Shown piece by piece: positions 12,456 to 24,665 of a stretch of DNA of 64,000 nucleotides. The stretch lies in NCBI RefSeq assembly GCF_905220365.1, contig NC_061143.1:6138001-6202000 (forward strand), read 5' to 3'. The stretch is from Vanessa cardui (Eukaryota; Arthropoda; Insecta; Lepidoptera; Nymphalidae). A program made the translations under genes and the position numbers. Position 1 is the first letter of the stretch. Each line of letters opens with the position of its first letter. The notes beneath the pieces are model-generated. The model saw nothing but the letters and a program-made list of their open reading frames with translations. It had not been told where the DNA came from and ran no database searches.

Positions 12456-13098
12456 GTAAATGTCATACCTTCATATGACATTTACGAACAGCAATACTTG
12501 AAGAAACAACAAATCACAACAATTAAAACATTTTTGTTATTCACACTATTGAGTCCATATCTACGTATATAGATTATTTGTATATTCCTTGATATTCCTG
12601 TTGTATAAATATAATTTCTCATTAATGAATATAAAGCTAACTTACGAGTGTTATTTGGTTAAATGATTCAGAAAATAAAATCTCAAGTGAAAACGAAAAC
12701 TTGCTCAATTTATTATTTCTAGTTGACAGAGCAAAAAGTTTAATATTTGACGAGAAAGCTCCAATATTCTCAGGATGAAAGTTATAACGGCTGTCAAATA
12801 CTTTCGGCCCACGAAATAAAATATGAGCTCGGGATTTGTACCGGATGTTGAAGTTATATTATTAAGGGACCTTTTAAATCGCAGAATAAGAATATTAAAT
12901 AAACATATAGTTCTTTTTTTCCATTGTTGTATAACATAGAACCGTAAAGTTCCAAAAGATGGATCACGTCCACTAAGGTTTCACGAGCTTTATTTATATT
13001 CGTCTAGTCCTTAACGATGAAGAAAAATAACGAAAGTGGATTTTTTTATTTAGAATGATATTCTAGTATATTTGTCAACTAATTGGCACTCAAAGTAA

Positions 13099-13415
13099 AC
13101 CGAGATGGCCCAGTGGTTAGAACGCGTGCATTAACCATGATTACGGGTTCAAACCCAGGCAAGCACCACTGATTATTCATGTGCTTAATTTGTGTTTATA
13201 ATTCATCTCTTGCTCGGCGGTGAAGGAAAATATCGTAAAGAAGCATGTGTCTAATTTCATAGAAATTTTGCCACATGTGAATTGCACCAACCCGCATTGG
13301 AACAGCATGGTGGAAAATGTTCCAAATCTTCTCCTCAAAGGGAGAATAGTAGCCTCTTCTAGTAGAGTCCTTTCTCTTAACCCAGCAATGGGAAATTTAC
13401 AGGCTGTTGTTGTTA
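13099..13415 (+). mobile_element. tRNA-derived SINE, full length
   Basis: It runs from ACCGAGATGGCCCAGTGG to GGCTGTTGTTGTTAG. It has slightly lost the A-to-B box spacing (CATTAACCATGATTACGG). Short flanking matches (GCACTCA on both sides) may be the remnant of a target duplication. Confidence 0.78.
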
Positions 13416-13559
13416 GCACTCAGATAGTGTGTTTGAGTAAATCACACAACATTTGCCCAGATGGTAAACTTCCTGGCATTTTTTTAACAGTACGAGTATA
13501 TATTTTATAATATTGGTGAAATAATTGCACCTAATTGGAAACCAAAGAGCTGAAAGCTC

Positions 13560-13740
13560 CTATATTTGGTCAGCCTATGATTTTAACATTTTCTGGCATC
13601 AGGAGGGCCCATTTTTTCCCAGTGTCTCAGAACTGTGATTCAACGGAGAAATACTGCTAGCATTCCTGCTAGCATGAAACGCGGTCATGATTTATATACA
13701 GTAACTATTTTTAATTCTTGTTTATGTATAAGTAAGACAT
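13560..13740 (+). repeat. Dispersed repeat fragment related to the A/B duplication edge
   Basis: Shared words with 15870-15960 and 21200-21300 include GATTCAACGG, TGCTAGCATTC and CGCGGTCA. It is probably a decayed retroelement 3' region, with no coding frame left. Confidence 0.45.
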
Positions 13741-14449
13741 GCTGAAATTTTATTAGTAAGATAAGTGGCTGTATTATTTGTTTAGAGAAATTTTATCAAA
13801 AGAAATACATAACTTTAGATTCCTAATTCCAACTACGTTGTACTTTATGATTGACTTATCTCTAGTATATCTTACGAGAATATATTATGATGGTTTATAG
13901 GTATTATAAGTATTTCAAAGTCAGTCAGACAATTTATTGGACATTCAGTATCAAGGACAATACATGCAGTCGAATCTATTTTGTTAGTTGCTCAACTTCC
14001 AAGTTTCGGATAACGCTATAACGGACGAAGTTTTGAACTTGGTTTCAAGATCCTTTAAAGGACAGAACGTGAGCAAAGTTCTCTTAGATCGTTTGCGATA
14101 TCAAAGTTATAAGTAAAATAAAATAAATTGTAAGGTTTTGGGTGGGATATTTTTTTAGAAATGTTATCATATGCATAATGGATTTAGTGATGAAACTATT
14201 TATGCTAATTATGTTTTTGAGTTTATTGAATGAGTTGTTGAATTTTTGAGTTTATGAGTATTTGAATGATATTTTTATGACTTTTTGAATTAGGTATAGT
14301 GTAGTATAGGCTGACAAGGAATGGGTAATATGATGATTAATTGTCACTACTGCCTATAAACAATTGACATGATTTTTTTAATATACTTATATACCTAATA
14401 TTAACAGAAAAAGTACTACTTTTTTCTTTGTGTGCAATAAAGTAGAAAG

Positions 14450-14510
14450 TATCTGATGAGAGGATGGTACCAACGGGCGAAGGCGAGTTGCGAAGACTCT
14501 ACCACCGAGA
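14450..14510 (-). repeat. Family B terminal fragment
   Basis: TCTGATGAGAGGATGGTACC followed by GACTCTACCACCGAG corresponds to the end of the family B unit. Confidence 0.4.
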
Positions 14511-15114
14511 CAATTAAACTTGTGTTTATTATTAATAATTTATTATTATTATTAATATATATTTAAATATATTTCAATTATATAAGATGAAATAATATTA
14601 AAAAAATTAGAGAAAAAAATATAGTATTAATTCTCTGATAAAGATGTGTCGAAAACGTGCAAACTCACGCTCGAAATGATAAAACTAGGTATGTCGTTTA
14701 GGGTTAATAAATAAAAACGTATTTTTCGTAACGAATTATTTTATTTGATCAGACACGTGACGCTCTTGAAATATAAATATTTTTAATATTCAAATTTGCA
14801 CAACCCTAGTTCGCCCTTCAAAATTAGAATTTATTACCGGGGTCACCGAACTCTATATCAATACCAAATTTCATCTGTTTTCGTCCAATAGATTCGGATA
14901 CTTCTCATGCATACATAAATGAACCTACATGTTTTTCTCCTGAGTATTTTCCCGGCAACTCGCCAGCATCTGTTTAACATTCTGGTCGAGCTCTGTCAGG
15001 TTTCTAGTATTTATGTGTAGCGATTGGCATTTGACCTCTGAGACATTTATGAGCGACCAACTACGTAAATTGAGATAGAGTAATGTTACTACTGACAAAA
15101 AACGATTAGATATC

Positions 15115-15406
15115 TTTTTTTTATGTTATAGGTTGGCGGACGAGCATATGGGCCACCTGATGGTAAGTGGTCACCATCGCCCATAGACAATGACGCTGTA
15201 CGAAATATTAACTATTCCTTACATCGTCAATGTGCCACCAACCTTGGGAACTAACATGTTATGACCCTTGTACCTGTAGTTACACTGGCTAACTCACCCT
15301 TCAAACCAGAACACAACAATACTGAGTACTGTTGTTTGGTGGTAGAATAACTGATGAGTGGGTGGTACCTACCCAGAAGGGCTTGCACAAAGCCCTACCA
15401 CCAAGT
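15115..15406 (-). mobile_element. Family B repeat, full length
   Basis: A T-run precedes GTTGGCGGACGAGCATATGG, and the unit ends AAGCCCTACCACCAAGT. It is probably a SINE or the short end of a LINE, because its only A-rich end is the one expected for a poly(A) tail. Confidence 0.7.
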
Positions 15407-15465
15407 ATTTATATTTTTTTTTTGTATTATCTTATATATAAAAATCGATATTGGTATATCTTTTT

Positions 15466-15655
15466 GTGCCGTGATAGTTCAAAAGTTAAGACGTGAATCT
15501 TAACCCATGAAGATTTGAGTTCAAAATCAAGTAAGCACTACTAAATTGTTATGAGCTTAATTTGTGTTTATAAATTCGTGCTCGGCGGTGAAGAAAATCA
15601 CCGTGATTTAGAAAATGGTGAATGAGTTTACGCCACGCGTATTCACCAACCCGCT
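15466..15655 (+). repeat. Degenerate SINE truncated at duplication boundary
   Basis: A worn tRNA head (GAGTTCAAAATC) and the CTCGGCGGTGAAG block are visible. It ends at CACCAACCCGC, exactly where copy A of the large duplication begins. Confidence 0.6.
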
Positions 15656-17360
15656 TTGTAATGGAGTATCACTATCACAGTTGTAAGTATAATGGGCAAT
15701 AATTAATAAAAAAGTGTTATTGTTGATTTTTATTATAAACTATGAGATTTAATATTGTGATACGATATAAAGTTATTCAAATTACTTTTTTATTACATTT
15801 TCTGTCGAAACGCTTGGCCCTTGTAGTAGTGGTGCAAAAAGCTTCATCAAAAGTATAACACGTTTTTTGCCCAGAGGATCGGAATTGCGATTCAACGGGT
15901 AAATGCTGCTAGCATTCTTGCCACCATTCCACGCGGTCAAGATTTATACAGTAACTTACATACGTTTTAGTTCATATTTGTATGCATTTAAGCATTTAAT
16001 GTCATTAATTCTAATGTTAATAAATTACTTTATTTGCAAGATTTTCTAATGTACTCTAAATAAGCCGATGAGCTAAAGTGATTCATAATGGGAATTAGTC
16101 ACCTATATTGATACTGTCATGACGTACAAACCAATTTATAAGCCGTAATGTAAGAACTTATCTAACATACCCATACCTTAAAGTCTATATTTGCACTTGG
16201 TAACTTTTTCAGGTTAAACTGAAATATAGCTCCACAAGTGATTACCCAAGCGACCATTAAAGAGCTTAACACGCAATTTTTGTGTGAACACAACGATTTG
16301 CATAGCAATTTTAATCGCTTCATACCTGGCTGTTTAATGTTTTATGCAAATGAATGAATGAAGTTCACTCATTCAACACGGGACAAAAAATAACGAAATG
16401 ATGTTCGATTAAACAGAAATTGAATGAAACCGGCTTCGCAAGGGTTATGTTCACGTACATACGTACGCTCTATTCTGAATCTAACAATATCATGTCCTTA
16501 ATGGAATCGTTCATGGCAATGGCGGTCCCCTGCAATAAACGTCACAAACCTTTTAACTCTGTGCCATATTGCACGTATTCGCGCTGACTTACACTGAACA
16601 TTTAGCGCTTAATTCGATTTATTTCTGAAAAAAAAAATGATTCCGACGAATTGAGAACCTCCTTTTTGTTGTTTAAAAAAACTATTGAACAATAGGAGCA
16701 TAGCAAGCTTAATATATTTTTTTTTCTTGGACTTCGATAAACTTATTTGAAATATCATTTAAAAAAAAAGAGTGTTTATAAATGAATATGTAATTAACAA
16801 ACAATATATGATAAACATGCTATGTAATTTACATGTTAATTTACTTTATTAGTATTTAGTATCGTATTTACACCGCAAGTAGAAAAAATGTAACGTACTG
16901 TATAATCAACAAAGCCGGACATCACATACTATTTTTGAGTAATCAAGATGCAAAAAGGAATGAGGTATTGAGGTTTTATTCAAATAAAATTTGGATGGCT
17001 TTGAATTTTTAACTACATATTCAGGCAAATAAAATATTGAACATACAAATAACATCGGTTATTAATTTAAATAGCCATGATGAGCCAATGTAGAATACGT
17101 GGATCTAAATTGAAGATATAACTAGATGTATGAGATAGATTCAACAAATGCAAGCCGGCCCTGCCACTGAGTTGCTTACAAATGCAGTTGTGGTTAAAAT
17201 TCATCTCTTGCTTCGGTGAAAATATCGTGAGGGAAACTGCAGGCGTTGAATGAGATTCGACCATTATGTACAGCCACTGATCTGCCTTACAGCGACGTTG
17301 TGAAACACACTTCAAACCTTTGAAATAAGAGCTGATTACAAGTTCCAAACTTTTTCGTTA

Positions 17361-18708
17361 ATAAAAATTTTAACATCGGTCACCGACTCCAAATATAACA
17401 ATAATTATAACTACATGATATAATCGTTAATCGACTTTTAAGTAGTCTAATATTTTTCATTTCATTTAACTCAGGAAGACTGTAAAAAATATGTTGAATA
17501 CGCAATTATTTTTATAACTTTTTCGTGCATATTCATTTGTTTTAAAATAGTGTTTTGTTTGAAGTCGGTTTTTCTTTTTGTTAAAATTTTTATTTATTTT
17601 TTGATTTTAAGTGAAGCTGATGTTGACTAACTAATTTTTTTTAATATGGATAGATTAAGCGTTCCATTTATATGAGTCAGAAACTACTTCGAGGACAATT
17701 TCAAAGGAAACTTGCGAATAAAGCAAAAATAGACTTTCGAAAATGCGGATTTAATACGTCACGCGGCGTAAACTACAAGAATCCCTCGAAAGCGCTGTAA
17801 TCGAACTCAGCAAAAAAACTTTGAAAAAGACCAACTATATTTCGTACATCAAATGACATCACATCACATACACAAAATTTGATTAAAGATAGTAAGAAAT
17901 TCTGCCCCATATCGCACCCTAACTGCGAGCCGTATAGGAGTTCCATCACTACATAGTATAAAACAAAGTCGCTTTCTCTGTCCCTATATCTTTAAATGTA
18001 CGCAACGGATTTTGATGCGGTTTTTTTTAAAAGATAGTGTGATTCAAGGGGAAGGTTTGTGTATATAATACATGAACAATATAGTAAAGAAACACTGATA
18101 ATTTTAGAAGTTTGCAATGTGATGTCGTAAATAAACAAATTCTGTAGTATATGTATTTAGTATCAGTATTGCACCCGTGCGAAGCCGGGGTGGGTAGCTA
18201 GTTGATTATAATATTCGACTATGATAATCACATAAACATAACCACATTACGGAAGGTGACTCAACTATCCAAATAACCTATAAATAAAAGATTCGACCGA
18301 GTATCGTTAACGTGCTCCTTAGAATTGTTCCGTTCCCTTCCGTTCCGTTACTTTGTCATGGATCCTATGCTTAGAACCTTACCAAACTTTCACGAAACTA
18401 CCCTTGAAGTATATCCTGTATAATAAAAAAAGAATCATCAAAATTGGTTAACGTTATTTTCAGTTATTCACCTATTTGTCGCGCATATACATAATGCAAA
18501 TTTAAGACTTATGTCGTTTTCATATAGATACCATCATCGGAAAAAAATAAAAAAAAAAATGGGACCCCACGGGAAGCACTACCTTTCAAACAAAAAAAAA
18601 TTATCAAAATCGGTCCACCCAGTGAAAAGTTATGAGGTAACAAACATAAAAAAAAAAAAAAAAATACAGACGAATTGATAACCTCCTCCTTTTGGAAGTC
18701 GGTTGAAA
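17361..18708. mobile_element. Second copy of the palindromic element, left arm deleted
   Basis: It shares the right arm and body of the element at 6442-7757, with many point differences. It begins AAAATTTTAACA and jumps to the ACCGACTCCAAATAT side of the palindrome, consistent with internal loss of the left arm and spacer. The tandem sister segment at about 22405-22412 lacks it entirely, which fixes the insertion ends to within a few bases. Confidence 0.7.
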
Positions 18709-19228
18709 AGGAGGACTCCGCTATATAAGTTGGACTGTTTTATTTAGTTTTGAAATTTTTTTCGCTTTGCTCGTATTACAAATCTTTACTCAACTATAAA
18801 TCTACAGGTTATTTAGCTAAATTATAAATTTCAATGAAAATTACTTTAATAATTATTTTAGTTATCAGGGCAATATTTTTCGATTCATGTACGTTAAATG
18901 AGTTTTTGCCACTTTCTATATAATTTTACCAACATCCTGGGTCCAACCATCGTGTAAAGATAATAAAATAATTGAAGTTGGCGGATATTTAGTCTTATGC
19001 ACCGAGAAGCAGTAAATTGTCTCGCTCCGGAATTTGCAGTCATGTTAAATTTCCAGATTCGGTTTTACCTGATTTTGAGAGTAGCACTCGGGCACTATAA
19101 TATGTTGTATTCTATTATTAATTTCCTGGTAACATCTACAACTCAATTCAACAGTATCAAAGTACATATATTAACATAAACATTACATTTAGTTTAAATC
19201 GGCCTTCTATAGTTTACATGCTGACTTT

Positions 19229-19420
19229 GTTATTTTTTTTTTAAATATTTATGAAGAAATAATAAGCGTTCCTTACATCACAACAATGTGCCACCATCCT
19301 TGGGATGATACGTCCCTTGCGCTTGCAGTTACATTTGCTCACTCACCCTTCAAATCGGAACGCAACAGTAAAAAGTAATATTTTTTTCGGTGGAATATCC
19401 TGTGGTTTGCACAAAACCAA
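19229..19420 (-). repeat. Family B repeat, degenerate, copy A
   Basis: ATTCCTTACATC is worn to GTTCCTTACATCACAACAAT. It is mirrored at 23003-23200 in copy B. Confidence 0.6.
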
Positions 19421-19734
19421 GTAGACCTTGATTGAGAATAGGAAGGCTTCGGGTTGGCTATACGATGTTATAGTAAAGCTTAGCTTTCAGTGTACATTCA
19501 TTATACTGAACAATTATTTTCAGCACTGATTAGATCCTATTTACTTTTCCTTACATAGAGTTTAAGATAGAATTGAATTGAGATCAAGGTACGTTAATGT
19601 TACACGTTTTTAGAATTACTTTTTTATTATTCAGATAATTGTCGTTATATACAGTTTTCTACTGCCATGTTTTTGAAAAGTTTTTTTTTTTTTAGTATCA
19701 AATAATCGAATAGTAAATTGAGTAAAATAAAGTA

Positions 19735-19979
19735 ACAGCCTGTACATTTCCCTCTGCTGAGATAAGGCCCCCTCTTCCATTAAGGAGAGGGTTTGGAACA
19801 TATTCCCCCACGCTGGTCCAATGCGGGTTGGTGGAATGCACATGTGGCAGAATTTCGATAAAATTGGACACACGCAGGTTTCCTCGCGATGTTTTCCTTC
19901 ACCGCCGAGTACGAGATGAATTATAAACACAAATTAAGCACATATATATAGTGGTGCTTGCCTGGGTTTGAACCCGCAA
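19735..19979 (-). mobile_element. SINE in copy A, head truncated
   Basis: It reads as the 3' part of the main SINE and stops at AACCCGCAA, so most of the tRNA head is missing. The same truncated insertion is at 23511-23755 in copy B, so it predates the duplication or haplotype split. Confidence 0.75.
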
Positions 19980-20739
19980 CTCTATTTCTACTCTATTAAA
20001 ACAGCTTTCGCCGGCTGATTAGATTCATTTTGACATAATGATCTATTATCACGTAACCTGGAACAGCCTTCCACGAAGTTACATAAGTAACGTTATGACA
20101 ATAATAATTAATAGAATTTAATCAGTTAAGTGCAAACATTTTAAAAGTTAATTTTGCAAAATACATTCTTATTTATTAATTTACAATTATGCTTTAGTGT
20201 CTTATTTATGATCTGTATTATTATTATATTTCTATAAAGAAAGTTTAAAATAAAACAAAAAGTGTAAAACGTGTATTCGTTCGTATTGGACTTGTTTATT
20301 TCGTCAAGACAATGGTTGTATAAATGCATCGCTTGAGATACACGCATTCTAAGCATCTCACCTCTAATAATCGAATAGTCGTATTGTAATACATAAAACG
20401 TAATAAATATTTGAAAAGGAAAATTATATGCTTATCGGATATTAGTAGTTGCTACACAGACCTTTGCGATTACTTTGTATATTTAATAAAGTGACGTTTA
20501 TAAAGAAGAAAGGAAACTTTCAGTTTTATCTGAAGTATTAAAAATGTAAAAGTTATAAAAAGTTTTAAGTGTCTTTTAATATTAGATAGCTGCTATAATC
20601 ATTTCTACATAAAAAAACTTGCATTTTTATTTATAGATCAGATGGTGTTTAATGCGTTTTCATTATGTAATGGGTTTACTAATCAGCTTGGCACAGCTGC
20701 TGCTGCACTGCGGAGTATAACTATAACTTCATAAAATAG

Positions 20740-20983
20740 CCTTTGTGTGAGTCCGTCTGGGTAGGTGACACCTACTCATCAGTATTCCACCAAACACCAA
20801 TACTTTCTATTGCTGTGTGTCGTTTGGAAGGATGAGTGAGCCAGTATAACTATAGGTGCAGATAGTAATCACCTTCACTCATAAAGTTGGTGGTGGATTG
20901 GCGATGTGAGTAATGGTTTATATTTCTTACAACACCAATTTTTATAAGCGTCTGTAACTAACTTACCATCAGATGACTTCGTC
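20740..20983 (+). repeat. Family B repeat closing copy A
   Basis: It runs from GAGTCCGTCTGGGTAGGTGA to TACCATCAGATGACTTCGTC and ends exactly at the A/B junction. In copy B the unit (24456-24665) lacks the first part. Confidence 0.65.
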
Positions 20984-23002
20984 CCGCTTTGTAATGGAGT
21001 ATCACTATCACAGTCGTAAGTATAATGGGCAATAATTAATAAAAAAGTGTTATTGTTGATTTTTATTATAAACTATGAGATTTAATATTGTGATACGATA
21101 TAAAGTTATTCAAATTACTTTTTTATTACATTTTCTGTCGAAACGCTTGGCCCTTGTAGTAGTGGTGCAAAAAGCTTCATCAAAAGTATAACACGTTTTT
21201 TGCCCAGAGGATCGGAATTGCGATTCAACGGGTAAATGCTGCTAGCATTCTTGCCACCATTCCACGCGGTCAAGATTTATACAGTAACTTACATACGTTT
21301 TAGTTCATATTTGTATGCATTTAAGCATTTAATGTCATTAATTCTAATGTTAATAAATTACTTTATTTGCAAGATTTTCTAATGTACTCTAAATAAGCCG
21401 ATGAGCTAAAGTGATTCATAATGGCAATTAGTCACCTATATTGATACTGTCATGACGTACAAACCAATTTATAAGCCGTAATGTAAGAACTTATCTAACA
21501 TACCCATACCTTAAAGTCTATATTTGCACTTGGTAACTTTTTCAGGTTAAACTGAAATATAGCTCCACAAGTGATTACCCAAGCGACCATTAAAGAGCTT
21601 AACACGCAATTTTTGTGGGAACACAACGATTTGCATAGCAATTTTAATCGCTTCATACCTGGCTGTTTAATGTTTTATGCAAATGAATGAATGAGTTCAC
21701 TCATTCAACACGGGACAAAAAATAACGAAATGATGTTCGATTAAACAGAAATTGAATGAAACCGGCTTCGCAAGGGTTATGTTCACGTACATACGTACGC
21801 TCTATTCTGAATCTAACAATATCATGTCCTTAATGGAATCGTTCATGGCAATGGCGGTCCCCTGCAATAAACGTCACAAACCTTTTAACTCTGTGCCATA
21901 TTGCACGTATTCGCGCTGACTTACACTGAACATTTAGCGCTTAATTCGATTTATTTCTTTAAAAAAATGATACCGACGAAATGCGAACACTCTTTTTTAA
22001 CGGTCAAAAATCTTTAGTAATTAATCTTTTTTATCAACAAAAAGAGGATAGCATAAATATTTTTTCTTGGATTGCGCGAAATAAATCAAAAATCAATTTA
22101 AAAACAGAGTAATTACAATAGCTATAATGAGCCAATGTAGAAAACGTGGATCTTAACTGAAGATATAACCAGATGTATGAGATAGATTCAACAAATGCAA
22201 TCCGGCCCAGCCACTGAGTTGCTTACAAATGCAGTTGTGGTTAAAATTCATCTCTTGCTTCGGTGAAAATATCGTGAGCGAAACTGCAGGCGTTGAATGA
22301 GATTCGACCATTATGTACAGCCACTGATCTGCCTTACAGCGACGTTGTGAAACACACTTCAAACCTTTGAAATAAGAGCTGATTACAAGTTCCAAACTTC
22401 TTCGTTAAAAAGGAGGACTCCGCTATATAAGTTGGATTGTTTTATTTAGTTTTGAAATTTTTTTCGCTTTGCTCGTATTACAAATCTTTACTCAACTATA
22501 AATCTACAGGTTATTTAGCTAAATTATAAATTTCAATGAAAATTACTTTAATAATTATTTTAGTTATCAGGGCAATATTTTTCGATTAGTTAAACATAAA
22601 ACTTATTATGAATCATGTACGTTAAATGAGTTTTTGCCACTTTCTATATCATTTTACCAACATCCTGGGTCCAACCATCGTGTAAAGATCATAAAAATTA
22701 AATAAGCTCTTGTCAAGAAATTCACAGTAACCTCTTAGAGTATTGAAGTTGGCGGATATTTAGTCTTATGCACCGAGAAGCAGTAAATTGTCTCGCTCCG
22801 GAATTTGCAGTCATGTTAAATTTCCAGATTCGGTTTTACCTGATTTTGAGAGTAGCACTCGGGCACTATAATATTTTGTATTCTATTATTAATTTCCTGG
22901 TAACATCTACAACTCAATCCAACAGTATCAAAGTACATATATTAACATAAACATTACATTTAGTTTAAATCGGCCTTCTATAGTTTACATGCTGACTTTG
23001 TT

Positions 23003-23200
23003 ATTTTTTTTTTTTAATATTTATGAAGAAATAATAAGCGTTCCTTACATCACAACAATGTGCCACCATCCTTGGGATGATACGTCCATTGCGCTTGCAG
23101 TTACATTTGCTCACTCACCCTTCAAATCGGAACGCAACAGTAAAAAGTAATATTTTTTTCGGTGGAATATCCTGTGGTTTGCACAAAACCAAACAAGTAG
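23003..23200 (-). repeat. Family B repeat, degenerate, copy B
   Basis: It is the counterpart of 19229-19420, with a four-base insertion (AAACAAGTAG against AAGTAG) just beyond it. Confidence 0.6.
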
Positions 23201-23510
23201 ACCTTGATTGAGAATAGGAAGGCTTTGGGTTGGCTATACGATGTTATAGTAAAGCTTAGCTTTCAGTGTACATTCATTATACTGAACAATTATTTTCAGC
23301 ACTGATTAGATCCTATTTACTTTTCCTTACATAGAGTTTAAGATAGAATTGAATTGAGATCAAGGTACATTAATGTTACACGTTTTTAGAATTACTCTTT
23401 TATTATTCAGATAATTGTCGTTATATACAGTTTTCTACTGCCATGTTTTTGAAAAGTTTTTTTTTTTTTAGTATCAAATAATCGAATAGTAAATTGAGTA
23501 AAATAAAGTA

Positions 23511-23755
23511 ACAGCCTGTACATTTCCCACTGCTGAGATAAGGCCCCCTCTTCCATTAAGGAGAGGGTTTGGAACATATTCGACCACGCTGGTCCAATGC
23601 GGGTTGGTGGAATGCACATGTGGCAGAATTTCGATCAAATTGGACACACGCAGGTTTCCACGCGATGTTTTCCTTCACCGCCGAGCACGAGATGAATTAT
23701 AAACACAAATTAAGCACATATATATAGTGGTGCTTGCCTGGGTTTGAACCCGCAA
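23511..23755 (-). mobile_element. SINE in copy B, head truncated
   Basis: It is the counterpart of 19735-19979 with the same breakpoint and a few substitutions (for example CATTTCCCACTG against CATTTCCCTCTG). Confidence 0.75.
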
Positions 23756-24455
23756 CTCTATTTCTACTCTATTAAAACAGCTTTCGCCGGCTGATTAGAT
23801 TCATTTTGACATAATGATCTATTATCACGTAACCTGGAACAGCCTTCCACGAAGTTACATAAGTAACGTTATGACAATAATAATTAAAAGAATTTAATCA
23901 GTTAAGTGCAAAAATTTTAAAAGTTAATTTTGCAAAATACATTCTTATTTATTAATTTACAATTATGCTTTAGTGTCTTATTTATGATCTGTATTATTAT
24001 TATGTTTCTATAAAGAAAGTTTAAAATAAAACAAAAAGTGTAAAACGTGTATTCGTTCGTATTGGACTTGTTTATTTCGTCAAGACAATGGTTGTATAAA
24101 TGCATCGGTTGAGATACACGCTTTCTAAGCATCACAACTCTAATAATCGAATAGTCGTATTGTAATATATAAAACGTAATAAATATTTGAAAAGGAAAAT
24201 TATATGCTTATCGGATATTAGTAGTTGCTACACAGACCTTTGCGATTACTTTGTATATTTAATAAAGTGACGTTTATAAAGAAGAAAGGAAACTTTCAGT
24301 TTTATCTGAAGTATTAAAAATGTAAAAGTTATAAAAAGTTTTAAGTGTCTTTTAATATTAGATAGCTGCTATAATCATTTCTACATAAAAAAAACTTGCA
24401 TTTTTATTTATAGATCAGATGGTGTTTAATGCGTTTTCATTATGTAATGGGTTTA

Positions 24456-24665
24456 CTCATCAGTATTCCACCAAACACCAATACTTTCTATTGCTGTGTG
24501 TCGTTTGGAAGGATGAGTGAGCCAGTATAACTATAGGTGCAGATAGTAATCACCTTCACTCATAAAGTTGGTGGTGGATTGGCGATGTGAGTAATGGTTT
24601 ATATTTCTTACAACACCAATTTTTATAAGCGACTGTAACTAACTTACCATCAGATGACTTCGTCC
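24456..24665 (+). repeat. Family B repeat closing copy B
   Basis: It begins at CTCATCAGTATTCCACC, fused to TGGGTTTA. The missing part relative to copy A starts and ends at TACT/TACTCATCAG, suggesting a microhomology deletion. Confidence 0.65.

Larger units (their letters stand above)
15651..20983 (+). repeat. Direct duplication, copy A
   Basis: It begins CCGCTTTGTAATGGAG and ends GATGACTTCGTCC, directly abutting copy B, which begins and ends with the same sequences. Most of the alignable length differs only by scattered substitutions. Copy A is longer because it has the 1.35-kb element at 17361-18708, a diverged longer stretch at about 16628-17070 and about 100 bp at 20686-20780 that B lacks. 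It contains no supportable gene. The ORFs in it are repeat-derived or chance. Confidence 0.85.
20984..24665 (+). repeat. Direct duplication, copy B
   Basis: This is the sister of copy A in head-to-tail orientation. It lacks the transposable element (empty site near 22405-22412). It retains short segments missing from A, for example about 22590-22614 and about 22695-22740. The junction with A shows only the CC of CCGCTTT as shared sequence. It could be a true tandem duplication or two haplotypes placed in series by the assembler. Confidence 0.85.

Noticed and set aside
13177..13510. Overlapping ORFs on both strands
   Set aside because: Both are readings of the SINE at 13099-13415.
17067..17348. 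93-codon ORF repeated at 22153-22395
   Set aside because: It lies in the A/B duplication and is open in both copies only because they are nearly identical. There is no coding signature or domain.
18997..19179. 60-codon ORF repeated at 22768-22950
   Set aside because: Same reason: duplicated non-coding sequence. The two amino-acid changes give no evidence of selection.
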